Assembly: GCA_031288435.1 (NCBI GenBank)
Contig: JAITRK010000059.1
Coordinates: 1 to 15,102, forward strand
Direction of reading: 5' to 3'
From: Holosporaceae bacterium
GTDB taxonomy: Bacteria; Pseudomonadota; Alphaproteobacteria; UBA3830
Length of the DNA stretch: 15,102 nt
The notes beneath the pieces were generated by a model, which ran no database searches, was not told the DNA's origin, and was given only the letters and a program-made list of their open reading frames with translations. The position numbers and the translations under genes were made by a program. Below, piece by piece: positions 6,459-13,251 of this stretch (positions within the stretch are counted from its first letter, which is position 1; the number at the start of each line of letters is the position of its first letter).

Positions 6459-7201
6459 TTCGGGATTAGGCGCTTTAGGGCTTTCATTTCCGAATCTTTT
6501 GCAAGTTGCCACTGACCTACCGATAAATCTTCCAGATGGAATGGGCCGTAGGCTATGCGAACCAGGCGATTTACGCGACAGCAGAAATGCTCCATTACTT
6601 TTCTAATTTCGCGATTTTTCCCTTCCCTGATGGTTACGGTTACCCATCCGTTAGACGACCTCGAATAATTATATTCGCAAACCACATCAATGGAACCATA
6701 GCTGACTGACTCAACGACGACGCCATTTTTTAGTTCCTGAATCGCATTGGCGCTTAATTTCCCATAGATTCTGGCTCTGTATATCCTTGTCAATCCTGTG
6801 GATGGCAGCTCCATTTTTCTTGCCGTCGCACCATTATTGGTAAACAGCAATAGCCCCTCTGAATTATAGTCCAGCCGTCCAATCGACAGGATTCGTCCAC
6901 TTTTTTGGCCGAACAAATCGAAAACAGTGGACCTCTGCTGCGGATCTTTCCGCGTGGTAATTACGCCGCGTGGTTTATAGAATTTCCATAAAAGAATTTC
7001 CGCAGAGCGACATGGGATACTCTTGCCATCGACGCGGATAACGTTATCTTCTCCGACAAAAAACACAGGCGTTGTTACGATCTCGTTGTCAACGGATACG
7101 CGACCACTTTCTATCAATCGTTCCGCCTCTCTTCGTGAGGCAACGCCACTTTCGGCAATTCTTTTCGCCAGCCGAATATTCTTGTCCGAAGTTTGGGACA
7201 T
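6455..7201 (-). CDS. rluB: 23S rRNA pseudouridine synthase, RluB/RsuA family
   Basis: A 248-residue enzyme that isomerises uridine to pseudouridine in rRNA. An S4 RNA-binding domain lies at about residues 8-60 (RLAKRIAESGVASRREAERL). The catalytic domain carries GRLDYNSEGLLLFTNNG with the catalytic Asp111, and ends with EGKNREIRKVMEHF (193-206). The match is best to RluB, which modifies U2605 of 23S rRNA in E. coli; RsuA and RluE/F are relatives. The ATG at 7201 was chosen because the 43 upstream in-frame residues overlap the HIT gene and do not look like the family. It follows the HIT gene by 20 bases. Its stop interlocks with the stop of the convergent small gene. Confidence 0.9.
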   Translation of the reverse strand: MSQTSDKNIRLAKRIAESGVASRREAERLIESGRVSVDNEIVTTPVFFVGEDNVIRVDGKSIPCRSAEILLWKFYKPRGVITTRKDPQQRSTVFDLFGQKSGRILSIGRLDYNSEGLLLFTNNGATARKMELPSTGLTRIYRARIYGKLSANAIQELKNGVVVESVSYGSIDVVCEYNYSRSSNGWVTVTIREGKNREIRKVMEHFCCRVNRLVRIAYGPFHLEDLSVGQWQLAKDSEMKALKRLIPN

Positions 7202-7221
7202 CGATTGCTTTATTCTAGAAA

Positions 7222-7638
7222 TTAGGCAGATGCGGCGGATGCAAACGCAGTTTTTATTAATTCTGCTCTTGCTTGCTCCTCTTCGGCGGATAACTTTTTC
7301 ATTTCCATTCCCCAGACAGTTCCTGGCCAAAGCGAGTCATTTTGATTTCTAGAAATGATATGTACATGTAGCTGCGGAGTCTTATTTCCGATAGCTGCCA
7401 CATTTAAAACGTCAGTGGGAAACAGTTTTTCCATTATAAAAGAGCAAGTTGTTATTTCTTCCATTAGTTGGACTCGATCTTCTAGGATTAGCTGGTTCAT
7501 CTGACGAAATCCTGGGCGGCGCGGGATCAGCAAAATCCACGGAAATTCCTTATTTTCCATGAGTACAAGACACAGCTGTAACTCTGCCACTATTTTTTTG
7601 CTCTTGAAAGCGTCCAGCAGTTCAAATTTATCGTTCAT
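7222..7638 (-). CDS. HIT family nucleotide hydrolase
   Basis: A 138-residue histidine-triad protein. The nucleotide-binding core includes FPWILLIPRRP (32-42) and QLHVHIISRNQND (89-101) followed by WPGTVWG. The active-site motif is Q-x-H-x-H: a glutamine takes the place of the first triad histidine while the presumed catalytic His91 and His93 remain. I recall the same form, with a Trp-Pro pair shortly after, from alphaproteobacterial HIT proteins annotated as diadenosine tetraphosphate hydrolases. The actual substrate is unknown. A strong GGGAGA (7650-7645) sits 6 bases before the ATG. The gene is between mlaF (41-base gap) and rluB (20-base gap) on the same strand and is probably part of that operon. 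Confidence 0.85.
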   Translation of the reverse strand: MNDKFELLDAFKSKKIVAELQLCLVLMENKEFPWILLIPRRPGFRQMNQLILEDRVQLMEEITTCSFIMEKLFPTDVLNVAAIGNKTPQLHVHIISRNQNDSLWPGTVWGMEMKKLSAEEEQARAELIKTAFASAASA

Positions 7639-7679
7639 GATTAGTCTCCCTATACTATAATAATACTACTAACTATACA

Positions 7680-8432
7680 CTATTTGTTGTAATGCTTTAG
7701 AATGGCACAGGAAGCTCGGAAGAACTCCTCCACAAAACCGTTTTTACAATTTTTCATGTCATCTGCATGTCCAGTCCAAACAATTCTCCCTTCATTTAAT
7801 ACTGATACTCTATCCGATAGAAATTCGGCTACTTTCAAATCGTGCGTTATGGTGACGGAGGTAATACCTAGCTCCTTTACCGTATCCTTCAGAAGATTAC
7901 ATATAACGCCGCCGGTGACAGGATCAAGTCCGGATGTAGGCTCGTCGAACAGCAAAACGTCCGGCTCCAGCGCGATGGCTCTTGCCAGCGCGGCTCTTTT
8001 CTGCATACCGCCAGAAATTTCAGCAGGATATAGATCAAATACGCGCTTCTCTAATCCAACGGAAAGCAATTTATCGCAGGCAATTGATCTCCTTCGAATG
8101 GGAGAAATATTTTTCAACTGCCGAATGCCAAACTCCACATTTTCCAGAATAGTCATAGAATCAAATAACGCGTTCCCCTGAAATAATATGCTAAATTTTT
8201 TCAGATAATCGTCGTAGCAGGATTCGCTTCGCACGCTAAGATCATCTACTAGAATATCTCCGGAATCTATCGAGAAAATACCCAATAAACATTTTAGGAG
8301 AACTGACTTCCCGCATCCGGATTGCCCGACCATTATATGGGTTTCTCCATCTCCTATTTCCAGAGAAACGCCGTTTAGCACGCTCAGTTTATCGAAGGAT
8401 TTACGGACATTTTCAAAGACAATCTTGCTCAT
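7680..8432 (-). CDS. mlaF: ABC transporter ATP-binding protein of the Mla lipid transport system
   Basis: A 250-residue ATPase. Walker A is GQSGCGKS (36-43), the signature loop is ISGGM (139-143), Walker B with the catalytic glutamate is VLLFDEPTSGLDP (Glu164), and the switch histidine is in THD (His197). It energises phospholipid movement between the outer and inner membranes together with MlaE, encoded immediately upstream. The four-base ATGA overlap (8432-8429) means mlaE and mlaF are translationally coupled. The usual MlaF signature starts with leucine; isoleucine is a mild change. mlaD, the periplasmic lipid-binding partner, is not in this operon and would have to be encoded elsewhere. 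Confidence 0.93.
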   Translation of the reverse strand: MSKIVFENVRKSFDKLSVLNGVSLEIGDGETHIMVGQSGCGKSVLLKCLLGIFSIDSGDILVDDLSVRSESCYDDYLKKFSILFQGNALFDSMTILENVEFGIRQLKNISPIRRRSIACDKLLSVGLEKRVFDLYPAEISGGMQKRAALARAIALEPDVLLFDEPTSGLDPVTGGVICNLLKDTVKELGITSVTITHDLKVAEFLSDRVSVLNEGRIVWTGHADDMKNCKNGFVEEFFRASCAILKHYNK

Positions 8433-9205
8433 GTTCCAAAAAATAACGCAGTTAGCAAATAGTTTAAAACTAGAACGCCTATACAGGAAGAAACAACGGA
8501 ACTGGTGGTGGCGCGTCCTACTCCACGGGCGCCTAGATCACTGGAAAATCCGTGATAACATCCGAAAGAAGTAATACAAAAACCAAACGCCGACGCCTTC
8601 ACAAGTCCGGAAATCACGTCTATGGCTTCCAAACTTTGCACAGTCTGTGCTAGATAGGTTCCCGAAGAGAAATTCAGCACCGTAGTAGCTACCAGAAAAC
8701 CACCCATTACGCCTATTATATCCGCAACAAGCACCAGAAACGGCAGCATAAGCACTCCGGAGATTATGCGTGGAGCAACCAGAAATTTCAGTGGATCAAC
8801 CCGTAGCGTCAATAACGCGTCTATCTGCTCGGAAACTTTCATTGATCCTATTTCAGCTGCGATGGAGGATCCAAGCCTACCGGCTACCATTAGACCTGCA
8901 AAAACAGGCCCCAGTTCACGAGTTATACCAATTACCACAACGGAAGCCACTGCTCCCTCTGCATTGAATCGCGTAAATCCAACATGCATCTGGAGCGCCA
9001 GCACCATGCCGGCGAAAAGTGCCGTCAGACCAACGATAGGCAGCGAGTAAAAGCCAACGGCCATCACCTGCTTTAGCGTCTCTTTGATGAAAAAAGGTGG
9101 AACAAAACAACAGAATACACTACGCACCACGAACAAGGAAACTTTCCCTGTCTCTCGTAACGAAGCGAGCGTATACTCGCCAAGAGTCGCTATAGATCTG
9201 ATCAT
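8429..9205 (-). CDS. mlaE: Mla phospholipid transport system permease
   Basis: A 258-residue inner membrane permease with the MlaE family block RELGPVFAGLMVAGRLGSS followed by IAAEIGSM and EQIDAL (about residues 96-130). Multiple hydrophobic segments surround it. It forms the membrane channel of the Mla/TTG2 lipid transporter that maintains outer membrane asymmetry. The ATG at 9205 is preceded by GGAGAAAGG (9217-9209), a strong ribosome binding site. It is the first gene of the minus-strand run mlaE-mlaF-HIT-rluB and is divergent from the T6SS genes. Confidence 0.94.
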   Translation of the reverse strand: MIRSIATLGEYTLASLRETGKVSLFVVRSVFCCFVPPFFIKETLKQVMAVGFYSLPIVGLTALFAGMVLALQMHVGFTRFNAEGAVASVVVIGITRELGPVFAGLMVAGRLGSSIAAEIGSMKVSEQIDALLTLRVDPLKFLVAPRIISGVLMLPFLVLVADIIGVMGGFLVATTVLNFSSGTYLAQTVQSLEAIDVISGLVKASAFGFCITSFGCYHGFSSDLGARGVGRATTSSVVSSCIGVLVLNYLLTALFFGT

Positions 9206-9223
9206 GCGCCTTTCTCCGGAGGC

Positions 9224-9252
9224 ATCCTATCTTTTTTCGATGTTGAAAGCAA
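9224..9252 (-). promoter_or_regulatory. Candidate mlaE promoter
   Basis: On the minus strand TTGCTT (9252-9247) and TAGGAT (9229-9224) are separated by 17 bases, leaving a short leader with the strong mlaE ribosome site. The -10 match is modest. The -35 box overlaps the first of three GCAAC repeats. Confidence 0.4.
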
Positions 9253-9271
9253 CTGCGCAACTTTATGCAAC
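9249..9271. repeat. Three short GCAAC direct repeats in the mlaE-hcp divergent region
   Basis: GCAAC occurs at 9249-9253, 9257-9261 and 9267-9271, with start-to-start distances of 8 and 10 bases. The cluster overlaps and lies upstream of the candidate mlaE -35 box and is about 100 bases before hcp. It could be a regulator site shared by the two divergent operons. Five-base repeats can also arise by chance. Confidence 0.4.
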
Positions 9272-9373
9272 AAATTCGAGTTTTATCATGATTAAGAGTT
9301 AAGATTTACTATTTTTTAACCAGCAACGAATTAATTTTCTAAAAGCAAGATATATTGAAGGCATAGTAAACTA

Positions 9374-9919
9374 ATGAACCAAATAGCAGAGGCAATGAAC
9401 CCATTTTTTTCTAAGCAAAAGCAGTACGACAGCTACGAAGCGAAATCAGAAACCGGACAGTTTTGGTGCATATCTGCGGACAAGGTTTTTTCTTCTGACG
9501 TGGACGGCCTAAATGACTTCTCAAAATTTTATGACATGGATTTTCTTGTTAAAAAGGTATCATTGTTCGATGGAGAAAAATCATCCGACAGCATTGTCTG
9601 CGCAGAACCGGTAACAATTTACATGCCGGCTGGTAGAAGTTGCGCCATGATACAGGGATACCTGGCCAATCGAAAAGAAATATCGAAAATTATCATAAAA
9701 AAAATTATTCCACTTGCCGGATCGTGGGAAGCAGTGGAAGAAAAAGAGTTTTCGAAGTGTATAGTACAATCGTTCGGAAGAAGAGGAGAAATAGCGCTAT
9801 TTAGCTTCCGCTATTCGGCCTATTCAGATTCCTATGTGGATTTGAAAAAAGATGGCTCCAAAATGGGAACTGCAGCCACAAAGGTAGATTTGGCCACCTG
9901 GGAAGTAGAGAGTAAATAA
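9374..9919 (+). CDS. hcp: Divergent Hcp-like T6SS tube protein
   Basis: A 181-residue protein that I assign to Hcp (TssD), the stacked-ring tube expelled by type VI secretion. The support is partly positional: hcp directly before tssE-tssF-tssG is the standard order. Within the sequence, the C-terminal strand LFSFRYSAYSDSYVDLKKDG with GSKMG and VDLATWEV resembles the ending of Hcp proteins, where a Y-x-P-Q segment precedes DGS and a D-L-K motif. The N-terminal half (residues 1-80) shows no clear Hcp motif, so the family call is moderate. The first ATG has a GAAGG 12 bases upstream, which is rather far. No good promoter was found. Alternatively it could be a lineage-specific tube or baseplate accessory protein. 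Confidence 0.62.
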   Translation: MNQIAEAMNPFFSKQKQYDSYEAKSETGQFWCISADKVFSSDVDGLNDFSKFYDMDFLVKKVSLFDGEKSSDSIVCAEPVTIYMPAGRSCAMIQGYLANRKEISKIIIKKIIPLAGSWEAVEEKEFSKCIVQSFGRRGEIALFSFRYSAYSDSYVDLKKDGSKMGTAATKVDLATWEVESK

Positions 9920-9931
9920 GAGAGGTAATAC

Positions 9932-10378
9932 ATGACCGAGGCTACAGCCATAACGCCGTTATTTGAAAGACTGGTGGACGAAGATACCGAAATACCTTTC
10001 GAGAAAACACCAAAAAGATTTTCGTCCAAGGCTGAATTCCAGGAATCAATTATGAAAGATCTATCGCGTTTGTTGAATACCCGCGTTTCTACCTTCTGGA
10101 AAGATTATGGCGATAAAAGCAGCGCTACACTGCCATTTGCCTATGGAGTCAATGTAACAGATTGCTCCATTTCTGCGGAAAGTGTCTTTGAGCTACAGGA
10201 ATTGCAAAAAAGAATCGATAATGTGATAGCCCTTTTCGAGCCGCGCATTCTAAACGCAAAAAGTACCGTTACAAACATAAGCAATGATCATACCTCGCTT
10301 TGCATTACCATTAATGCTTCAATTATGCTGGAGAATCAGAGAACGTTTCTTTCTTTCCCTATAATTGTGGAAGCTTGA
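9932..10378 (+). CDS. tssE: Type VI secretion baseplate protein TssE (gp25-like)
   Basis: A 148-residue protein of the T4 gp25/lysozyme-like family, a wedge component that nucleates sheath assembly on the T6SS baseplate in the cytoplasm. The conserved ESIMKDLSRLLNTR (38-51), the PFAYGVN turn (68-74) and LFEPRI (101-106) are the family landmarks. AGAGG at 9921-9925 lies 6 bases before the ATG. The gene starts 12 bases after hcp and ends 1 base before tssF, so the block is one operon. Confidence 0.9.
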   Translation: MTEATAITPLFERLVDEDTEIPFEKTPKRFSSKAEFQESIMKDLSRLLNTRVSTFWKDYGDKSSATLPFAYGVNVTDCSISAESVFELQELQKRIDNVIALFEPRILNAKSTVTNISNDHTSLCITINASIMLENQRTFLSFPIIVEA

Positions 10379-10379
10379 T

Positions 10380-12152
10380 ATGATAAAAAGCGACATAGAC
10401 ACACTGTCAGAATATTATCAATACGAACTTTCGTACCTGCGAAGCGCCGGCAGCGATTTTGCTGCCAAATTCCCTAAGATAGCTCGAAGGTTAGATCTGT
10501 CGCACCACGAATCCTCCGATCCGCACGTGGAGCGCATGATAGAGAGCTTTGCGTTTCTTACTGGAAAATTACAAAAGCAGATAGACGATCAGTTTCCGGA
10601 AATAGCCGCCGCTCTTCTGGATGTTTTATACAAGCCGCTTATGTTGCCGATTCCATCCTGCGTCATGGTATGTTTTGACGTCGATCTTCCGAGGGCGTCG
10701 AAATCTCCAGGGCTAACTGTGCCGAAGGATACAATTTTACACGCCACCAGCCATTCTGGGGAAACCTGTAGTTTCAGAACGGCCCATGACCTACAGTTCT
10801 GGCCAATGGAAATTAGCTCTGCTACAATAGTGTATAAGGAACATATCCCTAGCTACTACGCCAGATCTACGTATTATCTAAAGCTTGGAATGCGGTATCT
10901 TGGCGTCGCTGGATCGCCGACTCCAACAAAGATCAGAATATACCTACACTCGGATGCACTGCTGCGCGGAAAGATCCTGTCTGCTATTTTCTCCAGCGAA
11001 GAAAGAATAGTATGCCAGAAAGACGCAAAATTTGAGTTTTTTTCAAAAGTTTCTACGGTGGGGCTTAGCGACGACGAATCTTTACTGCCATACCCTTCCT
11101 CTGTTCATAGGGGATTCAGGCTTCTGCAGGAATATTTCTCTTTTCCGGAAAAATTTTATGGTTTTGACGTTCCAATTCCGGAGTCTGCGATTCCTCAGGG
11201 AGAATTTTTTCTATATATTCCAATAAGTAACGATATTTCCATGAAAATTTCTGCGAAAAATTTCTCAATTTCATCTGTGCCTGCGGTGAATTTGTTCCCA
11301 AAGCTCTCAGAACCGCTGAGACTAGACCATAAACAGGTGGAATACTGCCTGGTTTCCGATTATAGGAGATACCACAGCTGCGAAATATATGGCATAGAAA
11401 AAATGGTGGCTGTTGATGCCAATAGCAACGACGAAATCCCAATCGATGAGTTTTTCTGCTGTAGTCGTGCATTTGGAGAGCAGGAAAGCAAAATTTTCTG
11501 GAAGTCTCGGCGTAAAAAGTCATACATCAAAGACGCGCTTGGAGAAGATGTATATGTATCCTTTATCGATTTGGACTTTAATCCCAAGTTTCCGGCTGAT
11601 AAAATCTTTTACGCACATACCACGTGTACCAATAGATATGTAGCCGAGCAAATTCCAGTTAACGGAGTTCTCCAGGTGGAATTGTCTACGCCAACCAAAA
11701 GAATCTACTGTGCAGATCGTCCTACCGACCAAAAACCATGCGCCAAAAGCGGCGAGATTCTGTGGAAACTGATATCGGCGCTGTCGCTGAACTCCATTTC
11801 ATTCTGTGACAACGGCGTTGAAAAAATAAAGGGAATCCTGAATATTTTTGCTGATATTTCGAACTCTAGCCTCGCAGAAGAAGTTGACGCCATCGAATCC
11901 ATAAGTAGTCGTATAGTCGCTCGCAGAGTAACCGATCAGCCATGGAACGGCTTTGCCCGCGGATCCCATGTGGAAATACTATTTAACGACAGTCTTTCCA
12001 ATTGCGGTATTCCGCTAAGCATGGTCGTTGCTAAATTTCTATCTACCTACGCTTCCATTAATACATTCACTGAGGTATGTGTGAAAAATACTGCTAGAAA
12101 TGGAATTTTGAAGAAATGGGATCAGAATTGGGGAATGCAAAATTATCTCTAG
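10380..12152 (+). CDS. tssF: Type VI secretion baseplate protein TssF
   Basis: A 590-residue baseplate wedge protein that works with TssG and TssE and is usual in length for TssF. The N-terminal family block is intact: YYQYELSYLR (12-21), FPKIARRLDL (31-40), DPHVERMIESFAFLTGKLQ (47-65), and FPEIAAALLDVLYKP (72-86), ending in PIPS. The ATG at 10380 was chosen over a GTG five codons earlier because it begins just after the tssE stop and is preceded by GGAAG about 8 bases upstream. Its 3' end overlaps tssG by 37 bases. Confidence 0.95.
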   Translation: MIKSDIDTLSEYYQYELSYLRSAGSDFAAKFPKIARRLDLSHHESSDPHVERMIESFAFLTGKLQKQIDDQFPEIAAALLDVLYKPLMLPIPSCVMVCFDVDLPRASKSPGLTVPKDTILHATSHSGETCSFRTAHDLQFWPMEISSATIVYKEHIPSYYARSTYYLKLGMRYLGVAGSPTPTKIRIYLHSDALLRGKILSAIFSSEERIVCQKDAKFEFFSKVSTVGLSDDESLLPYPSSVHRGFRLLQEYFSFPEKFYGFDVPIPESAIPQGEFFLYIPISNDISMKISAKNFSISSVPAVNLFPKLSEPLRLDHKQVEYCLVSDYRRYHSCEIYGIEKMVAVDANSNDEIPIDEFFCCSRAFGEQESKIFWKSRRKKSYIKDALGEDVYVSFIDLDFNPKFPADKIFYAHTTCTNRYVAEQIPVNGVLQVELSTPTKRIYCADRPTDQKPCAKSGEILWKLISALSLNSISFCDNGVEKIKGILNIFADISNSSLAEEVDAIESISSRIVARRVTDQPWNGFARGSHVEILFNDSLSNCGIPLSMVVAKFLSTYASINTFTEVCVKNTARNGILKKWDQNWGMQNYL

Positions 12153-13072
12153 AAGAAACTTTAAAGGAAAAACCTCGTCAATTTTCCTTTGAAATGGCGG
12201 CGTATGTACTGGAATACGGATCTCCGGCGTCTTTTGGTAAGGAGGTTAACGTATCGCAATCTCCGTTTAAAACCAAAAGTCTGAATTCTTTTCATCTACG
12301 AGCCACTGAAATAGAAAAAATATCGGAAATCAACGGCATACATACGGTATTTGTTGAAAGGTTGGCGATTTCCGGTCTAAATGCGCCGCTTCCAACTCCA
12401 TATGCGGAATTAATTATGATGAGAACCGTAGAGCAAGATACAGCCATATCCTCATTTATCAATGCTTTCAACTCGCGGCTGCTTGGGATTTCCTATCAGA
12501 TCAGCAAGCGCAGATATCTAGCACTGCAGGATCATCGCAAAAATTGCATGTTGACGCGTAGCATAGCGGCATTTCTTGGAGAAGATCCAGAAAAAATGGA
12601 GCGAAAACTTTCAAGGCTTTCCTATGTCTTCTGGACTACAGGAAAAAGCGCCATCGGCCTGGAAGCAATAATAACTTCCATCTTTAACCTGGAGGCCAAA
12701 GTAAAACAGCATCACATTTTCTGGGATAAAAGAGACGGCGTAATATTGCTTGGAGATAGAAATTTAAAGCTTGGCAATAATTCTATGCTGGGAAAAACGG
12801 TGCCGCTGTCGCAGTTTGGCGTTACTGTTGAGGTTAGTCACAAAAACTATGAAATATTGTTCCAGTTGCTAACGAATCAAGAATCCATAACTCGCCTAAA
12901 AGATATTATAAAGAAATACCTTGGTAATTTTTTTTACTGTAAAATCAGCGTTATTCCAAAAAGCGTGCCGCCGCTGAAACTAGGATGCGCTACTCAATTG
13001 AGCAGAAATTCCTGGCTGCCGTCCTCCGGACTGTTGGATGGAGCCAATATTTTCTGCGACCAAACTGCCTAA
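12116..13072 (+). CDS. tssG: Type VI secretion baseplate protein TssG
   Basis: A 318-residue partner of TssF in the baseplate wedge. The N-terminus (EKPRQFSFEMAAYVLEYG, about 19-36) corresponds to the family's opening segment. The PLPTPYAELI stretch (about 95-104) and a C-terminal region with LGNNSMLGKTV and SQFGVTVEV also fit, as does the ending LSRNSWL. The start at 12116 overlaps tssF by 37 bases and follows a GAAG. The next gene in many T6SS clusters, clpV, is absent here. After 179 bases an unrelated exported protein follows. Confidence 0.92.
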   Translation: MGSELGNAKLSLEETLKEKPRQFSFEMAAYVLEYGSPASFGKEVNVSQSPFKTKSLNSFHLRATEIEKISEINGIHTVFVERLAISGLNAPLPTPYAELIMMRTVEQDTAISSFINAFNSRLLGISYQISKRRYLALQDHRKNCMLTRSIAAFLGEDPEKMERKLSRLSYVFWTTGKSAIGLEAIITSIFNLEAKVKQHHIFWDKRDGVILLGDRNLKLGNNSMLGKTVPLSQFGVTVEVSHKNYEILFQLLTNQESITRLKDIIKKYLGNFFYCKISVIPKSVPPLKLGCATQLSRNSWLPSSGLLDGANIFCDQTA

Positions 13073-13128
13073 CCATTTGTCAGCCCACGTAGGAAAATAA
13101 GTATGTTAGTACCATTGAAAAAAATTTG

Positions 13129-13145
13129 CGCCGACGGCGATTTTT
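13129..13145 (+). terminator. Weak rho-independent terminator candidate after tssG
   Basis: CGCC (13129-13132) and GGCG (13136-13139) form a 4-bp GC stem around a 3-base loop, followed by A and five T. The stem is short but GC-only and well placed between the T6SS genes and the next promoter. Confidence 0.35.
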
Positions 13146-13175
13146 AACTATTTGTTAAAATTTATATCCTATAAT
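13144..13175 (+). promoter_or_regulatory. Candidate promoter with a palindrome upstream of the exported-protein gene
   Basis: A perfect TATAAT lies at 13170-13175. The best -35 match is TTAACT at 13145-13150, with a long 19-base spacer. The TTAAC-N5-GTTAA inverted repeat (13144-13158) covers that -35 region and could be an operator. The predicted leader is about 70 bases. Confidence 0.45.
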
Positions 13176-13195
13176 ACATTTTGGATAAGGAATAG

Positions 13196-13222
13196 AGCCG
13201 CTACTAAAAAATGTGATCGGCT
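13196..13222 (+). repeat. Inverted repeat in the 5' leader of the exported-protein gene
   Basis: AGCCG (13196-13200) and CGGCT (13218-13222) are complementary with a 17-base loop, followed by AGTTTTTATTT and then the ribosome site at 13241. It could fold in the leader RNA and affect transcription or translation. The stem is only 5 bp. Confidence 0.3.
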
Positions 13223-13240
13223 AGTTTTTATTTATAAAAC

Positions 13241-13245
13241 AGGAG
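13241..13245 (+). promoter_or_regulatory. Ribosome binding site deciding the start of the exported protein
   Basis: AGGAG ends 6 bases before the ATG at 13252. The in-frame ATG at 13246 directly abuts this site and so cannot use it, which favours 13252 and a clean MKRF signal peptide. Confidence 0.7.
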
Positions 13246-13251
13246 ATGAGC

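Noticed and set aside
7202..7330. A 43-residue N-terminal extension of RluB
   Set aside because: It overlaps the HIT gene in another frame and does not resemble the S4 domain start.
7651..7690. TAT/TAC-rich low-complexity stretch as a promoter or repeat array before the HIT gene
   Set aside because: No -35/-10 pair with acceptable spacing and no fixed repeat unit; likely just AT-rich intergenic sequence.
11116..11523. Minus-strand frame of 135 codons within tssF
   Set aside because: A shadow of tssF; no start signal and composition typical of reverse translation.
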